64,000 nt of DNA from Amycolatopsis japonica (GTDB lineage Bacteria; Actinomycetota; Actinomycetes; Mycobacteriales; Pseudonocardiaceae). The stretch lies in the NCBI RefSeq assembly GCF_000732925.1, contig NZ_CP008953.1, forward strand, positions 4,464,001 to 4,528,000, read 5' to 3'. A program made the translations under genes and the position numbers. Within the stretch, counting starts at the first letter, position 1. The number at the start of each line of letters is the position of its first letter. This document shows, piece after piece, positions 1 to 8,555 of this stretch. A model generated the notes under the pieces. That model was not told the DNA's origin. It searched no databases and saw nothing but the letters and a program-made list of their open reading frames with translations.

Positions 1-791
1 GCCACCGGGATGACGAACAGCAGGAGCAGCGCGGGCAGGAAGGTGCCGATCAGCGCGGTGACCACGGTGGTCGGTTCACCCACGAGCAGGGTCGTCACGA
101 TCCCGACCGTCGTGCCGAGCAGGATGACGGACACGACGTCGACGGCCATCCCGAGCAAGCGGCGCCGCGCGGTGACCGGCCGCGGGGCCCCGGGCGGCGC
201 GGACGGTTCGTTCCCCGGCAGCAGCCGCAGCAACGGGGCGAGCCCGAACCCGACGGCGGCGCCGAGGGTGTTGGTCAGCAGGTCGTCGACGTCGGCCAGC
301 CGGTACGGGCACTCGAACAGGAACCAGACCCCGGTCAGCTGGGTGCCTTCGATGAACAGCGAGACCGCGAAGCCGATGGCGACGGTGGTGAGGAAACCCC
401 GCCGGAAGAGGTGCCGCACGAACATCCCCAGCGGCACGAACAAGGCGACGTTGAACACCGCCTGCTGGACGGCCGGATTGCGCAGGAACGCCCGCAGCCC
501 CGCGCCGGTCTGTTCACGGCGGATGTCGGCGACGAACTGGAAGGGGCGCAGTTGCAGATGGCTGGACGCGTGTTCGGCACACCACGCCGTCGTCGTCTCC
601 GGGATGGGGAGCAACGTGTACGTCCACAGCGACATGGCGTAGACCAGGAACCCGAACACCAGCAGAACCCGCCAGAGCCCGAGTTCGCCGCGGCGCCGGT
701 AACTCGCGGCGATGTACGGGACGGCCAGGAAGCCCGCGAGCACGAAACCCGCGAACACCGCGATGACCGCGGAGATGGTCGGATCAGTCAC
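1..791 (-). CDS. VanZ-family membrane protein (3' end outside window)
   Basis: Reading leftwards from a GTG at 791, the frame stays open to the window edge, so about 263 codons are visible and the C-terminus is missing. The protein is hydrophobic with several membrane segments. It carries VanZ-like landmarks: RPFQFVADIR, NVALFVPLG, a membrane stretch ending SLFIEGTQ, and DVDDLLTNTLGAAVGF. VanZ-like proteins are membrane proteins of mostly unknown role; one member contributes to teicoplanin resistance. The start overlaps the end of the upstream small gene by 8 bases, suggesting co-transcription. The family call is good, the function unknown. Confidence 0.8.
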   Translation of the reverse strand, partial: MTDPTISAVIAVFAGFVLAGFLAVPYIAASYRRRGELGLWRVLLVFGFLVYAMSLWTYTLLPIPETTTAWCAEHASSHLQLRPFQFVADIRREQTGAGLRAFLRNPAVQQAVFNVALFVPLGMFVRHLFRRGFLTTVAIGFAVSLFIEGTQLTGVWFLFECPYRLADVDDLLTNTLGAAVGFGLAPLLRLLPGNEPSAPPGAPRPVTARRRLLGMAVDVVSVILLGTTVGIVTTLLVGEPTTVVTALIGTFLPALLLLFVIPV

Positions 792-1089
792 TCGCGGAAG
801 CTAACAACGCGCGCTCCGGCGCACATGTCACGCCACCTGGCCGGGTGACGGTGTCGGAGGGCGCCAGCGTTCGCTGATGCGCGAGCGCCGCGATGGCGAA
901 GGTCAGGTGGACGACGACCCAGTTGCGGTCTTCGCGATGGACCCGCTGCAGCAGGTCGAGGGAAGCATCGCCCGGCGTACGGCCCTGACGGCAGGCGTCG
1001 ACGAACGCCTGGGTCAGTTCGTCGACGTTCCTCCGGAACTCCGCGAAGGTGTCGGAGGGCTGGGCGTTGGTGCAGAAATCCACGGTCAC
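784..1089 (-). CDS. Small hypothetical protein upstream of the VanZ gene
   Basis: This is a 101-residue frame with strongly GC-rich third codon positions, for example the DFCTNAQPSDTFAEF stretch, which argues that it is a real gene. It is mostly helical with no membrane segment or motif that I recognise (QAFVDACRQGRTPGD...HLTFAIAALAHQR). I chose the GTG at 1089, where good codon usage begins. A GTG at 1116 and an ATG at 1146 are alternative starts. Its stop overlaps the VanZ start. Function unknown. Confidence 0.6.
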   Translation of the reverse strand: MTVDFCTNAQPSDTFAEFRRNVDELTQAFVDACRQGRTPGDASLDLLQRVHREDRNWVVVHLTFAIAALAHQRTLAPSDTVTRPGGVTCAPERALLASASD

Positions 1090-1184
1090 GTCACAGAGCG
1101 TTCCATAGCGCGACACAAAGTTACGAATTGGCGGAGCGCGAATCACTCACGTGAGGTAGTCCGGGAGCGACTCTGTGCTCTGCG

Positions 1185-1349
1185 TCACGCTGACGCGAGC
1201 CCGGCGGGCACGCGGCGTTCCCGTTCGGCCGCCTTCGCCCGGCGGGTGACCGGGAAGCGCTGGTCGAGTTCGACCAGCAGCGGCGTCGCCGCCATCAGCG
1301 CCAGAAGCGCGAACCCGGCGTAGGCACCCAAAGTCGCGATGATCGTCAT
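1185..1349 (-). CDS. Small single-span membrane protein
   Basis: The gene encodes 54 residues starting MTIIATLGAYAGFALLALMAATPLLVELDQ, that is one N-terminal membrane helix followed by a charged tail (RRAKAAERERR). A strong ribosome binding site (gaggagg) lies about 8 bases before the ATG at 1349 and decides this start over longer upstream frames. No family recognised. It lies between the RpiR-type regulator and the small gene at 784-1089, all on the minus strand. Confidence 0.6.
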   Translation of the reverse strand: MTIIATLGAYAGFALLALMAATPLLVELDQRFPVTRRAKAAERERRVPAGLASA

Positions 1350-1428
1350 TTCGGCCTCCTCGTTCCCGTGCCGCCCGTTCCGGCGGCCTGGAACCAGGAT
1401 CGCCTCCCGGCAGGGGGCGGCGGATCGG

Positions 1429-2355
1429 TCATCCGGCGGAGACGCCTCCACCGGTCGGCCTTTTCGGCACTGTCCGATCGGCCGATCCCGGGCGGCGGTG
1501 CAGCAGGTCGAACCGCGACCACATGGCCTCGGCCGCCTCGATCGATTCCCCGGTGCGGACCGGGTCGACGGCGGCGAGCTGCGCGACGATCGCCTGCACC
1601 AGGCTCATCCCCGCGGTCAGCGACGGGAAGAAGGTCACGCCCTCGGCGGGCACCATCAGCACCTGCTCGACGGCGCCCGCCAGCGCCGGACTCGCCGCGT
1701 CGGTGATGGCGAACGCACGCGCTCCCCTGGCCTTCGCTTCGTTCGCGGCGAGCACGGTGCTTTCGTACAGGCGCCAGAAACTGATCGCGATGAGCACGTC
1801 TTCGGACGAGAGCTTCGCCGTGGCGTTGGCGAGTTCGGCGTCGCCCGCGGTGATCGCGTGGACGTCGTACCCGGCGAGCCGGGCGTTGTGCGCGAACGCG
1901 ATCCCGACCGCGGCGTAACTGCCGTCGGCGATGACGACCGTGCGGCGCGCCCCCGCGACGGCTTCGGCGACCTGGCGGATCTCGTCCTCGGCGAACCGCC
2001 GGTTGAGCAGGGCGAGACTGTCGAGGTCCCGGCGCAACGAAGCCGAACCCGGCGAGTCGACGTCCCGGTGTTCCTCGGCCACCTGCGGCGCGCTCAGCGA
2101 CGACATGTACCGCGCCCGCAACTCCTGTTGCAGCGCCGGCCAGCCGGCGAACCCGAGCGCCTGCGCCGTCCGGGTGACGGTGGCGACGTTGACCCCGGCG
2201 AGCTGGGCGAGCTCGGCGGTCGAGCCGAACGACGCCCGGCGCGGTTGCGAGACCAGCACTTCGAGCACCGCGGCCGACTTCGGCCGCAGGCCTCGTTCCG
2301 GTGTCCGATCCCGAAGCCACGCCTCGAAACCGTCGTCGGTTCCCGTCTCTGTCAC
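1429..2355 (-). CDS. RpiR/MurR-family transcriptional regulator
   Basis: The 308-residue protein has an N-terminal helix-turn-helix (about residues 25-75: STAELAQLAGVNVATVTRTAQALGF) and a C-terminal sugar-isomerase-like SIS domain (about 110-260: TVVIADGSYAAVGIAFAHN, DVLIAISFWRLYESTV, ARAFAITDAASPALA). RpiR-type regulators usually bind a phosphorylated sugar or related ligand through SIS. The frame is open further upstream, but GTG 2355 (VTETGTDD) gives the family's usual length and leaves the divergent promoter region free. It probably controls the transporter/amidohydrolase operon that starts at 2500. Confidence 0.88.
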   Translation of the reverse strand: MTETGTDDGFEAWLRDRTPERGLRPKSAAVLEVLVSQPRRASFGSTAELAQLAGVNVATVTRTAQALGFAGWPALQQELRARYMSSLSAPQVAEEHRDVDSPGSASLRRDLDSLALLNRRFAEDEIRQVAEAVAGARRTVVIADGSYAAVGIAFAHNARLAGYDVHAITAGDAELANATAKLSSEDVLIAISFWRLYESTVLAANEAKARGARAFAITDAASPALAGAVEQVLMVPAEGVTFFPSLTAGMSLVQAIVAQLAAVDPVRTGESIEAAEAMWSRFDLLHRRPGSADRTVPKRPTGGGVSAG

Positions 2356-2408
2356 GCACGCCCTCCCTCGACCGCGCCACGGTAACGCATCGTGCCCGTC
2401 GAACCACT

Positions 2409-2447
2409 TGCAACAACCATTGCAGTTTTGCCGAAACGCAGTATACG
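2409..2447 (+). promoter_or_regulatory. Divergent promoter with RpiR-type inverted repeat
   Basis: In the gap between the RpiR gene and the MFS gene there is a perfect inverted repeat TGCAA-N6-TTGCA (2409-2424). It overlaps a candidate -35 (TTGCAG, 2420-2425). A 16-base spacer separates this from a candidate -10 (TATACG, 2442-2447). The stretch is clearly more AT-rich than its surroundings. The location fits an operator for the adjacent regulator, but assignment is inference. Confidence 0.45.
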
Positions 2448-2499
2448 TTGTCCGCACTCTCGTCTCTCCTAGTCGCCCGAACCACGGAAGGCGTTCCCC

Positions 2500-3891
2500 A
2501 TGACGCTTCTGGCACGACTGGACCGGCTCCCGCTGAGCCGTCCCCACTACAAACTCCTGCTCATCGGCGGACTCGGTTACACCTTCGACGGCATGGACTC
2601 CGCCGTCGTCGCCTTCCTCCTCCCGAGCGCGAAAGCCGCCTGGGGCCTGGACAACGGCCAGCTCGGGCTGATCGGTTCGGCGACGCCGTTCGGCTTCCTC
2701 TTCGGCGCGATCGCCGCCGGCCTGCTGGGCGACCGCATCGGCCGCAAGAAGGTCATGATGTACGCGCTGGCCTTCTACGCGGTGTTCTCGGTGGTCGCCG
2801 CCTTCTCCCCCAACTACGAGGTCTTCCTGGGCGCGCGGGTGCTGGCCGGAGCGGGCGCGGGCGCCGAAAGCGCGATCATCGCGCCGTTCCTGTCGGAATT
2901 CGTCCCCGCCAAACGACGCGGCTGGTTCGTCGGCGCGCTGGCCGGGTTCTTCTCGTTCGGATTCGTCATGGCCGCGCTGATCGGGCGGTTCGTCGTCCCG
3001 ACCGTGCCGGAGGGCTGGCGGGTCGCGCAGCTGATCACCGCGCTGCCGATCGTCATGCTGCTGTGGTGGCGCCGCTCGCTGCCGGAATCACCGAGGTTCC
3101 TGGTCGCGAACGGACGTCATGCCGAGGCCGAGAAGATCGTCTCGAAACTCGAACGGGACGTCGAAAAGGCGACAGGGCAAGCACTTCCGGCGGTCGCCGA
3201 GGCCGACGCGCAGCCCGCGACGGAGACACCCAAGGTCAATCTCCTCAGCGCGTTGAAGTTCCTGTGGAGCCCGGCGATGGCCCGCCGCACCGCGGTGATC
3301 TGGACCGTGTGGTTCGTGATCACGTTCTCGTACTACGGTTTCTTCTCCTGGATCCCGACGCTGCTCGTCGAGCGCGGCATCACGGTGACCAAGAGCTTCG
3401 AGTTCTCGATCATCATCTACCTGGCGCAGATCCCCGGGTACTTCTCCGCCGCGTGGCTGTCGGAACGGCTCGACCGCAAGCACACCATCGCGTTGTACCT
3501 CGCGGGCTCGGCGGTCAGCGCGTTCTGGCTGAGCCAGATGGACGCGCCGTGGTCGATCACCCTCGCCGGGGCGGTGCTGTCGTTCTTCCTCAACGGCACG
3601 TACGCCGGCGTGTACTCCTACACCCCCGAGGTGTTCCCGACCTGGATCCGCGCCAGCGGCACCGGGCTGTCCAGCGCGTTCGGCCGGGTCGGCAGCATCC
3701 TGGCCCCGACGATCATCGGCCTCTCCGCCGCGAGCCTCGGCTTCGCGGGAGTCTTCGGCCTCACCACCGCCGTCCTGGCGGCCGGGGTGGTGTGCGTGGT
3801 CGTGTTCGGCCTGTCCACCGCCGGCCGTTCCCTGGAAGAACTGACCGAACACGGCGCGCCCGTGAAAACCGCCAAGGAGATGACGAAGTGA
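2500..3891 (+). CDS. MFS transporter, sugar/aromatic-acid porter type
   Basis: The 463-residue membrane protein has 12 predicted spans in two halves joined by a charged loop (about residues 200-250). Typical MFS signatures are GDRIGRKK after span 2, RVLAGAGAGAESA in span 4 and LPESPRFL at the end of the first half. The second-half motif is SERLDRKHT. Its pattern resembles proton-coupled importers of organic acids or sugars. It is the first gene of an operon with a GAF protein and an amidohydrolase (4-base GTGA/ATGA overlaps), so it probably imports the amidohydrolase substrate. The substrate cannot be read from sequence. Confidence 0.85.
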   Translation: MTLLARLDRLPLSRPHYKLLLIGGLGYTFDGMDSAVVAFLLPSAKAAWGLDNGQLGLIGSATPFGFLFGAIAAGLLGDRIGRKKVMMYALAFYAVFSVVAAFSPNYEVFLGARVLAGAGAGAESAIIAPFLSEFVPAKRRGWFVGALAGFFSFGFVMAALIGRFVVPTVPEGWRVAQLITALPIVMLLWWRRSLPESPRFLVANGRHAEAEKIVSKLERDVEKATGQALPAVAEADAQPATETPKVNLLSALKFLWSPAMARRTAVIWTVWFVITFSYYGFFSWIPTLLVERGITVTKSFEFSIIIYLAQIPGYFSAAWLSERLDRKHTIALYLAGSAVSAFWLSQMDAPWSITLAGAVLSFFLNGTYAGVYSYTPEVFPTWIRASGTGLSSAFGRVGSILAPTIIGLSAASLGFAGVFGLTTAVLAAGVVCVVVFGLSTAGRSLEELTEHGAPVKTAKEMTK

Positions 3892-4328
3892 CCGTGTCAC
3901 TGTCCACTGTGGAGGACAAGACCCGAGCCACGATCGGCGTACGGCTGTTCACCGTGCTGGCCTGGGTGCCCGAACGGCGGGCGCTGCGGCGAGTGCACAG
4001 CAGCCACCCCGTCGAATACCCGGTCGGCGGTGAAAAGACCGTCGAGGTGGCCGCCGGCTGGCTGGAGCGGTGCATCACCGGACAGGAGCCTTACTTCGGG
4101 CCGGACAGTGCCGCGGTGCGGGAGATCTTCGCCGACCACGAACTCATCGACAGCCTCGGCTGCGGCGCGGTGATCAACGTGCCGGTGGTGGACGACGGCC
4201 GCACCCTCGGCGTCCTCAACCTCCTCGACGCGGAAGGCCACTACGACGACGATTCCGTCGCGGTGGCGCGATCTCTGGCACCGTTGGCGGTCCCGGCCCT
4301 GCGCGAACTCCTGGAGGAGACCCGATGA
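3888..4328 (+). CDS. Stand-alone GAF-domain protein
   Basis: The 146-residue protein consists of little more than one GAF domain: RLFTVLAWVPERRALRRVHSS..YPVGGEK..., then GQEPYFGPDSAAVREIFADHELIDSLGCGAVINVPV and DGRTLGVLNLLDAEGHY. GAF domains bind small ligands or act as sensors. No catalytic or output domain is attached. The GTG start at 3888 overlaps the MFS stop (GTGA) and its stop overlaps the next gene (ATGA), so it is translationally coupled to a transporter and a hydrolase. The frame is open far upstream, but that part is a shadow of the MFS gene. Confidence 0.75.
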   Translation: MTVSLSTVEDKTRATIGVRLFTVLAWVPERRALRRVHSSHPVEYPVGGEKTVEVAAGWLERCITGQEPYFGPDSAAVREIFADHELIDSLGCGAVINVPVVDDGRTLGVLNLLDAEGHYDDDSVAVARSLAPLAVPALRELLEETR

Positions 4329-5539
4329 ACGGATCGCTGCTGCTGCGCGACGCCCGCCTGCTCGACCCGGTCACCGGCGAGTACACCGAGGGCGACCTCC
4401 GGTGCGCCGACGGCCGGATCGTCGAGATCGGCACCGGTCTCACCGCGGACGACGCGCGGACCGAAGAGCTGCGCGGGGCGTTCGTGCTGCCCGGTCTCGT
4501 CGACGCCCATGTGCACGTCACCGCGTCGACCGCGGATCTCGGGTCGCTGCCCGCGTCGTCGCCCTCCTACGTGACCGCGCACAGCGCCCGCACCATGAGC
4601 CGGATGCTGGACCGGGGCTTCACGACGGTCCGTGACGCTTCCGGCGCCGACTACGGTCTCGCGGACGCGCAGGCCGAAGGGCTGTTCCGCGGCCCGCGGC
4701 TGCTGTTCTGCGGCCGCGCGCTGAGCCAGACCGGCGGGCACGGCGACAGCCGGACCCGCGGCGCCAACACCAGCGAAGACCACCCGTGCTGCGCCGGTCT
4801 CGGCCGGGTCGCCGACGGGGTCGACGCGGTCCGTGCGGCGGCCCGCGACGAACTGCGCAAGGGAGCGCACCACATCAAGGTGATGGCCTCCGGCGGCGTC
4901 GCCTCCCCCACCGACCGGATCGACTCGACGCAGTATTCCGGCGAGGAACTGCGCGCCATCGTCGAGGAGGCGGAGGCGGCCAACCGCTACGTCGCCGCGC
5001 ACGCGTACACCGCCCGCGCGGTGAACCGCGCGCTGGAACTGGGCGTCCGTTCGATCGAGCACGGCAACCTGATCGACGATCTCAGTGTCGAGCTGTTCCT
5101 CCGGCACGACGCGTACCTCGTGCCGACCCTGGTGACGTACTGGGCGCTGAAAGAGGAAGGGCGCGAGCACGGGCTGCCGGAATCCAGCTGGCGCAAGGTC
5201 GACGAGGTGCTCGGCGCGGGCATGGCCGCTTTGGAGCGGGCCGCGCGCGGCGGGGTGAAACTGGTGTACGGCAGCGACCTCCTCGGTGGGATGCACCGGC
5301 ACCAGAACCACGAGTTCCGGTTGCGCGGCGAGGTCCAGTCCGCGCTGGAGGTGATCCGCTCCGCGACGTCGACGGCGGCGGATCTGCTGAACCTGACCGG
5401 CGAGATCGGCACTCTGGCGCCGGGCGCGCACGCGGATCTGGTGGTCGTCGACCGGGATCCGCTGGAGGATGTCGGCGTGCTGGCCGAGCCGGAGAAGTTC
5501 CGGTACGTCGTGCAGGGCGGGACGGTCGTGTCGGCCTGA
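4325..5539 (+). CDS. Metal-dependent amidohydrolase (imidazolonepropionase/prolidase-like)
   Basis: The 404-residue protein belongs to the amidohydrolase superfamily. Visible metal-site elements are HVHV after LPGLVDA (strand 1), KVMASGGVASP (likely carboxylated Lys), HAYT, EHGN and GSD near the end of the barrel. A small beta domain formed by both termini is evident (LLLRDARLLDP... and ...ADLVVVDRDPLED). Relatives include imidazolonepropionase-like enzymes and Xaa-Arg dipeptidases, so the bond cleaved is uncertain. It is the last gene of the MFS-GAF-amidohydrolase operon and is followed by a strong palindrome. Confidence 0.85.
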   Translation: MNGSLLLRDARLLDPVTGEYTEGDLRCADGRIVEIGTGLTADDARTEELRGAFVLPGLVDAHVHVTASTADLGSLPASSPSYVTAHSARTMSRMLDRGFTTVRDASGADYGLADAQAEGLFRGPRLLFCGRALSQTGGHGDSRTRGANTSEDHPCCAGLGRVADGVDAVRAAARDELRKGAHHIKVMASGGVASPTDRIDSTQYSGEELRAIVEEAEAANRYVAAHAYTARAVNRALELGVRSIEHGNLIDDLSVELFLRHDAYLVPTLVTYWALKEEGREHGLPESSWRKVDEVLGAGMAALERAARGGVKLVYGSDLLGGMHRHQNHEFRLRGEVQSALEVIRSATSTAADLLNLTGEIGTLAPGAHADLVVVDRDPLEDVGVLAEPEKFRYVVQGGTVVSA

Positions 5540-5558
5540 CTCGCGCGGTCACCCCGAA

Positions 5559-5613
5559 GTACGTGAAGGCCCCCTTCATTGCGTCTAGCGCAATGAAGGG
5601 GGCCTTCATGTAC
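5559..5613. repeat. Long intergenic palindrome, terminator-like
   Basis: Two 25-base arms (5559-5583 and 5589-5613) match with one mismatch around a 5-base loop (tctag). The arm core reads gtgaaggcccccttcattgcg's first 20 bases. It sits between the convergent amidohydrolase and aldehyde dehydrogenase genes and could terminate both. It belongs to the family of 'tgaagg...ccttca' palindromes seen in several other gaps of this window. Confidence 0.75.
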
Positions 5614-5620
5614 TGCAAGC

Positions 5621-6985
5621 TCACGAGAAGTGTTGCGGAACATCCCAAGGGTTCTCGTCCCGCAGCGGTTCCGGCAGCAGGTGCGAAGGCCAGTCCTGAT
5701 AGGACACCGGACGCAGGAAGCGGTCCACCGCCGCCGTCCCGACCGAGGTCGACGCCGGTGACGTCGTCGCCGGGAACGGCCCGCCGTGCTGCATCGCGGC
5801 GGTCACCGCGACCCCGGTCGGCCAGCCGCCCCACAGGATCCGCCCGCTGCGGTCGGCCAGCACCGGCCGCAGCGCCTCGACTTCGGAGGACTCCTCGGGC
5901 AGCGCGTGCACCGTCGTCGTCAGCTGACCGGGCAACGCCGACAGCACCGGCAGGACGTCGGAAAGCCGCGAGTACCGCACGACGACGCCCAGCGGACCGA
6001 AGCACTCTTCGGCCGCTTCAGGTACAAAGTCGGCCAGGTCGATTTCGAGCAGCCGAGCTCCAGGACCGGCGACGACCTCGCGCATCCCCGGGATCGCGGT
6101 CAGCCGCTCCACCCCCGCGTCGAAGCCGGACGCGATCCGGTCGTTCAGGAACGGCGCGGCCGGGATGCCGCGCAACCGTTCGGCGACGCGATCCACGAAC
6201 GGGCTCTCCGACGGCACGAACACCAGACCCGGATTCGTGCAGAACTGCCCGTTGCCCAGTGTCAGCGAGCCTGCGTAGCCCGCTGCCAGGTCTTCAGAGC
6301 GCGCGGCACCCGGCAGGACGATCACCGGGTTGACGCTGCCGAGCTCGCCATGGAACGGGATCGGGACCGGCCGTTCGGCCGCGATCCGCGCCAGGGCGAG
6401 GCCGCCCGCCACCGATCCGGTGAAGGCGGCGGCCGCGATCGCCGGGTGACGCAGCGCCTCCACGCCGGCGGATTCTCCTTCGACGAGACCGAAGATGTCA
6501 CCCCATGGGCCGAGAGCCTCTTCGATGATCGCCGCCGTCCGGCGGGACAGCTCCGGATGTCCGGGATGTGCCTTGACCACCACCGGGCACCCGGCCACCC
6601 ACGCCGACGCCGTGTCCCCGCCCGCCACGCTGAACGCGAACGGGAAGTTGCTCGCGGCGAACACCAGCACCGGCCCCACCGCGGTCCGGTAACGACGCAG
6701 TTCCGGACGCGGGCCGGGTGGCCACGACGGGTCGGCGCGGTCGATCCGGACGTCGTAGTACGCGCCGCTCCCGGCCGCGAGCAGCCGCAGCTGGAACGTC
6801 GTCCTGGCCAGTTCGCCGGTCAGCCGTGCGGTTCCCAGCCTGGTTTCCGCGTCGGCGATCTCGATCAGGGACGGCCCCGCCGCGTCCAGCGCGTCGGCGA
6901 CACCGGTGATCACCTCCGCCCGCGTCCTCGGGGGCACCGCGGCCCATGCGGCGGCGATCTCCGCCGCCCGCTCGATTTCCTTCAT
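5621..6985 (-). CDS. Aldehyde dehydrogenase (NADP+), probable 2-oxoglutarate semialdehyde dehydrogenase
   Basis: The 454-residue protein is an aldehyde dehydrogenase of the 2,5-dioxovalerate (alpha-ketoglutaric semialdehyde) type. Visible elements are ASNFPFAF with Asn113, the nucleotide-site TGSVAGG, the general base Glu214 in FHGELGSVNP and the nucleophile Cys249 in GNGQFCTNPG. It would oxidise 2-oxoglutarate semialdehyde to 2-oxoglutarate, the last step of hydroxyproline breakdown. The ATG at 6985 has a ggaagg ribosome site and overlaps the permease stop (ATGA). It is the last gene of the operon. The length is slightly short for the subfamily. Confidence 0.85.
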   Translation of the reverse strand: MKEIERAAEIAAAWAAVPPRTRAEVITGVADALDAAGPSLIEIADAETRLGTARLTGELARTTFQLRLLAAGSGAYYDVRIDRADPSWPPGPRPELRRYRTAVGPVLVFAASNFPFAFSVAGGDTASAWVAGCPVVVKAHPGHPELSRRTAAIIEEALGPWGDIFGLVEGESAGVEALRHPAIAAAAFTGSVAGGLALARIAAERPVPIPFHGELGSVNPVIVLPGAARSEDLAAGYAGSLTLGNGQFCTNPGLVFVPSESPFVDRVAERLRGIPAAPFLNDRIASGFDAGVERLTAIPGMREVVAGPGARLLEIDLADFVPEAAEECFGPLGVVVRYSRLSDVLPVLSALPGQLTTTVHALPEESSEVEALRPVLADRSGRILWGGWPTGVAVTAAMQHGGPFPATTSPASTSVGTAAVDRFLRPVSYQDWPSHLLPEPLRDENPWDVPQHFS

Positions 6986-8424
6986 GGTTCCTTCCTTTCC
7001 GGGTTCTCCGCCGAGTTCCGGAATCCGAACAGCGCGTACACCACCAGCCCGAGCACCATCCAGGCCGCGAACCGCAGCCAGGTCAGCGCGTCCAGGTTCG
7101 CGATCAGCCACACCGCGAACGCCACCCCGATCAGCGGCACGAACGGGACCCACGGCGTGCGGAACGACCGCGGCAGATCCGGCCGGGTGCGCCGCAGCAC
7201 CACCACCGCGATCGACACGACGATGAACGCGGCCAGGATCCCGATGTTCGTCAGATCCGCGGCCTCCTTGATCGGCAGGAAGCCCGCGATGACCGCCGAG
7301 CCGATCCCGACCGGCCAGATCACCCGCGTCGGCACCCTGCGCCGGGGGTGGGTGCGGGCGAAGTACCGCGGCAGCAGGCCGTCCCGGCTCATCGCGAACC
7401 AGATCCGCGACACCGCCAGCATGTTCGCGAACGCCGACGTGGTGATCCCGAGGATGCCGCCGACCGCGACGACCGTGCCCAGCCCGGCCAGTCCGACCGC
7501 GGCCAGCGCGCTCGAAAACGGGCTGTGCACGTCGATCTGGTCGTAGCGCTGCATGCCGACCAGCACGATCGACACCAGCAGGTAGATCACCGCCGCGATG
7601 GCGAGCGACACGATGATCGCCTTGGGCAGCAACCGTTTCGCCTCGACGCTCTCCTCCGCGGCGGCCGTCATCGCGTCGTAGCCGTACACCGCGAAGAACG
7701 TCGTCGCCGCGCCCGCGACCGCGCCGCCGATGCCGTAGGGCAGGAAAGGGCTGAAGTTCCCCGCCGAGATGTGGAACGCGCCAGCGACCACCACCAGCGC
7801 CACGATCGCCAGCTTGATCACCACCAGCGCCGTCTCGAACCGCGCGGATTGCTTGCTGCCACGGGAAAGGACGAACGCCAGCAGCAGGCACAGCAGCGCG
7901 GCGAACAGGTCGACGCGGTGCCCCGGCCCGGTTCCCGGTGCCCCGAGCATCCACGACGGCAGGTCAAGGCCGACCTGCTCGACGACGTAGGACAGGTAGC
8001 CGGACACCGCGATCGCCACCACCGCGACGATCGCGGTGTACTCCAGCAGCAGATCCCAGCCGATCAGCCAGCCCGCGATCTCCCCCAGCGCCGCGTACGA
8101 GTAGGTATACGCGGATCCGGCACGCGGGATGAGCCCGGCGAACTCCGCGTAACACAGGGCGGCCGCCGAGCTGGCGATGATCGCGATCAGGAACGAGATC
8201 ATCACGCCGGGTCCGGCCTGCTGGTTCGCGACCACGCCCGCCAGCGAGAAGACTCCGGCGCCGACCAGGCCGCCGAGGCTGAGCGAGACCAGCTGCCAGA
8301 GGCCCATCGTGCGGGGCAGACCGCCGGGACCGGCCTCGTCGGGGCCTTCGAAGGACTTGCGCCGGAAGAGCCCGGAGCGCGAGAAAAGCTTGGGCCGAGG
8401 CCGGATCGTCGTTGATTCGGGCAT
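6982..8424 (-). CDS. APC-family amino-acid permease (cationic amino acid transporter type)
   Basis: The 480-residue protein has 12 or more membrane spans. The family landmark in span 1 is LSLGGLVGAGVFSLAGVVA. Others are AALCYAEFAGLIPRAGSAYTY and FFAVYGYDAMTAAAEES. The pattern is that of the YfnA/CAT branch of amino acid-polyamine-organocation permeases. Its place between the epimerase and dehydrogenase genes of a hydroxyproline operon suggests import of hydroxyproline or proline; this is inference from context. An untranslated gap of 131 bases separates it from the epimerase gene upstream. Confidence 0.85.
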   Translation of the reverse strand: MPESTTIRPRPKLFSRSGLFRRKSFEGPDEAGPGGLPRTMGLWQLVSLSLGGLVGAGVFSLAGVVANQQAGPGVMISFLIAIIASSAAALCYAEFAGLIPRAGSAYTYSYAALGEIAGWLIGWDLLLEYTAIVAVVAIAVSGYLSYVVEQVGLDLPSWMLGAPGTGPGHRVDLFAALLCLLLAFVLSRGSKQSARFETALVVIKLAIVALVVVAGAFHISAGNFSPFLPYGIGGAVAGAATTFFAVYGYDAMTAAAEESVEAKRLLPKAIIVSLAIAAVIYLLVSIVLVGMQRYDQIDVHSPFSSALAAVGLAGLGTVVAVGGILGITTSAFANMLAVSRIWFAMSRDGLLPRYFARTHPRRRVPTRVIWPVGIGSAVIAGFLPIKEAADLTNIGILAAFIVVSIAVVVLRRTRPDLPRSFRTPWVPFVPLIGVAFAVWLIANLDALTWLRFAAWMVLGLVVYALFGFRNSAENPERKEP

Positions 8425-8555
8425 GACAAATCCCTTCCGGACCGCGTGAGGCGGCCCGGGTCGGCGGTGGGTATGGGGATTAGAGCGTGTCTCCCGAACT
8501 GGAGTGGGGGCGGCCCGGCTGCGGAAATCCGAAAGCGCGCCTCGAGAGACAGGGG

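Noticed and set aside
2301..4328. A 675-codon frame that could suggest a large fusion with the GAF domain
   Set aside because: The part before 3888 is an out-of-frame reading of the MFS gene; the GAF protein begins at the GTGA overlap.
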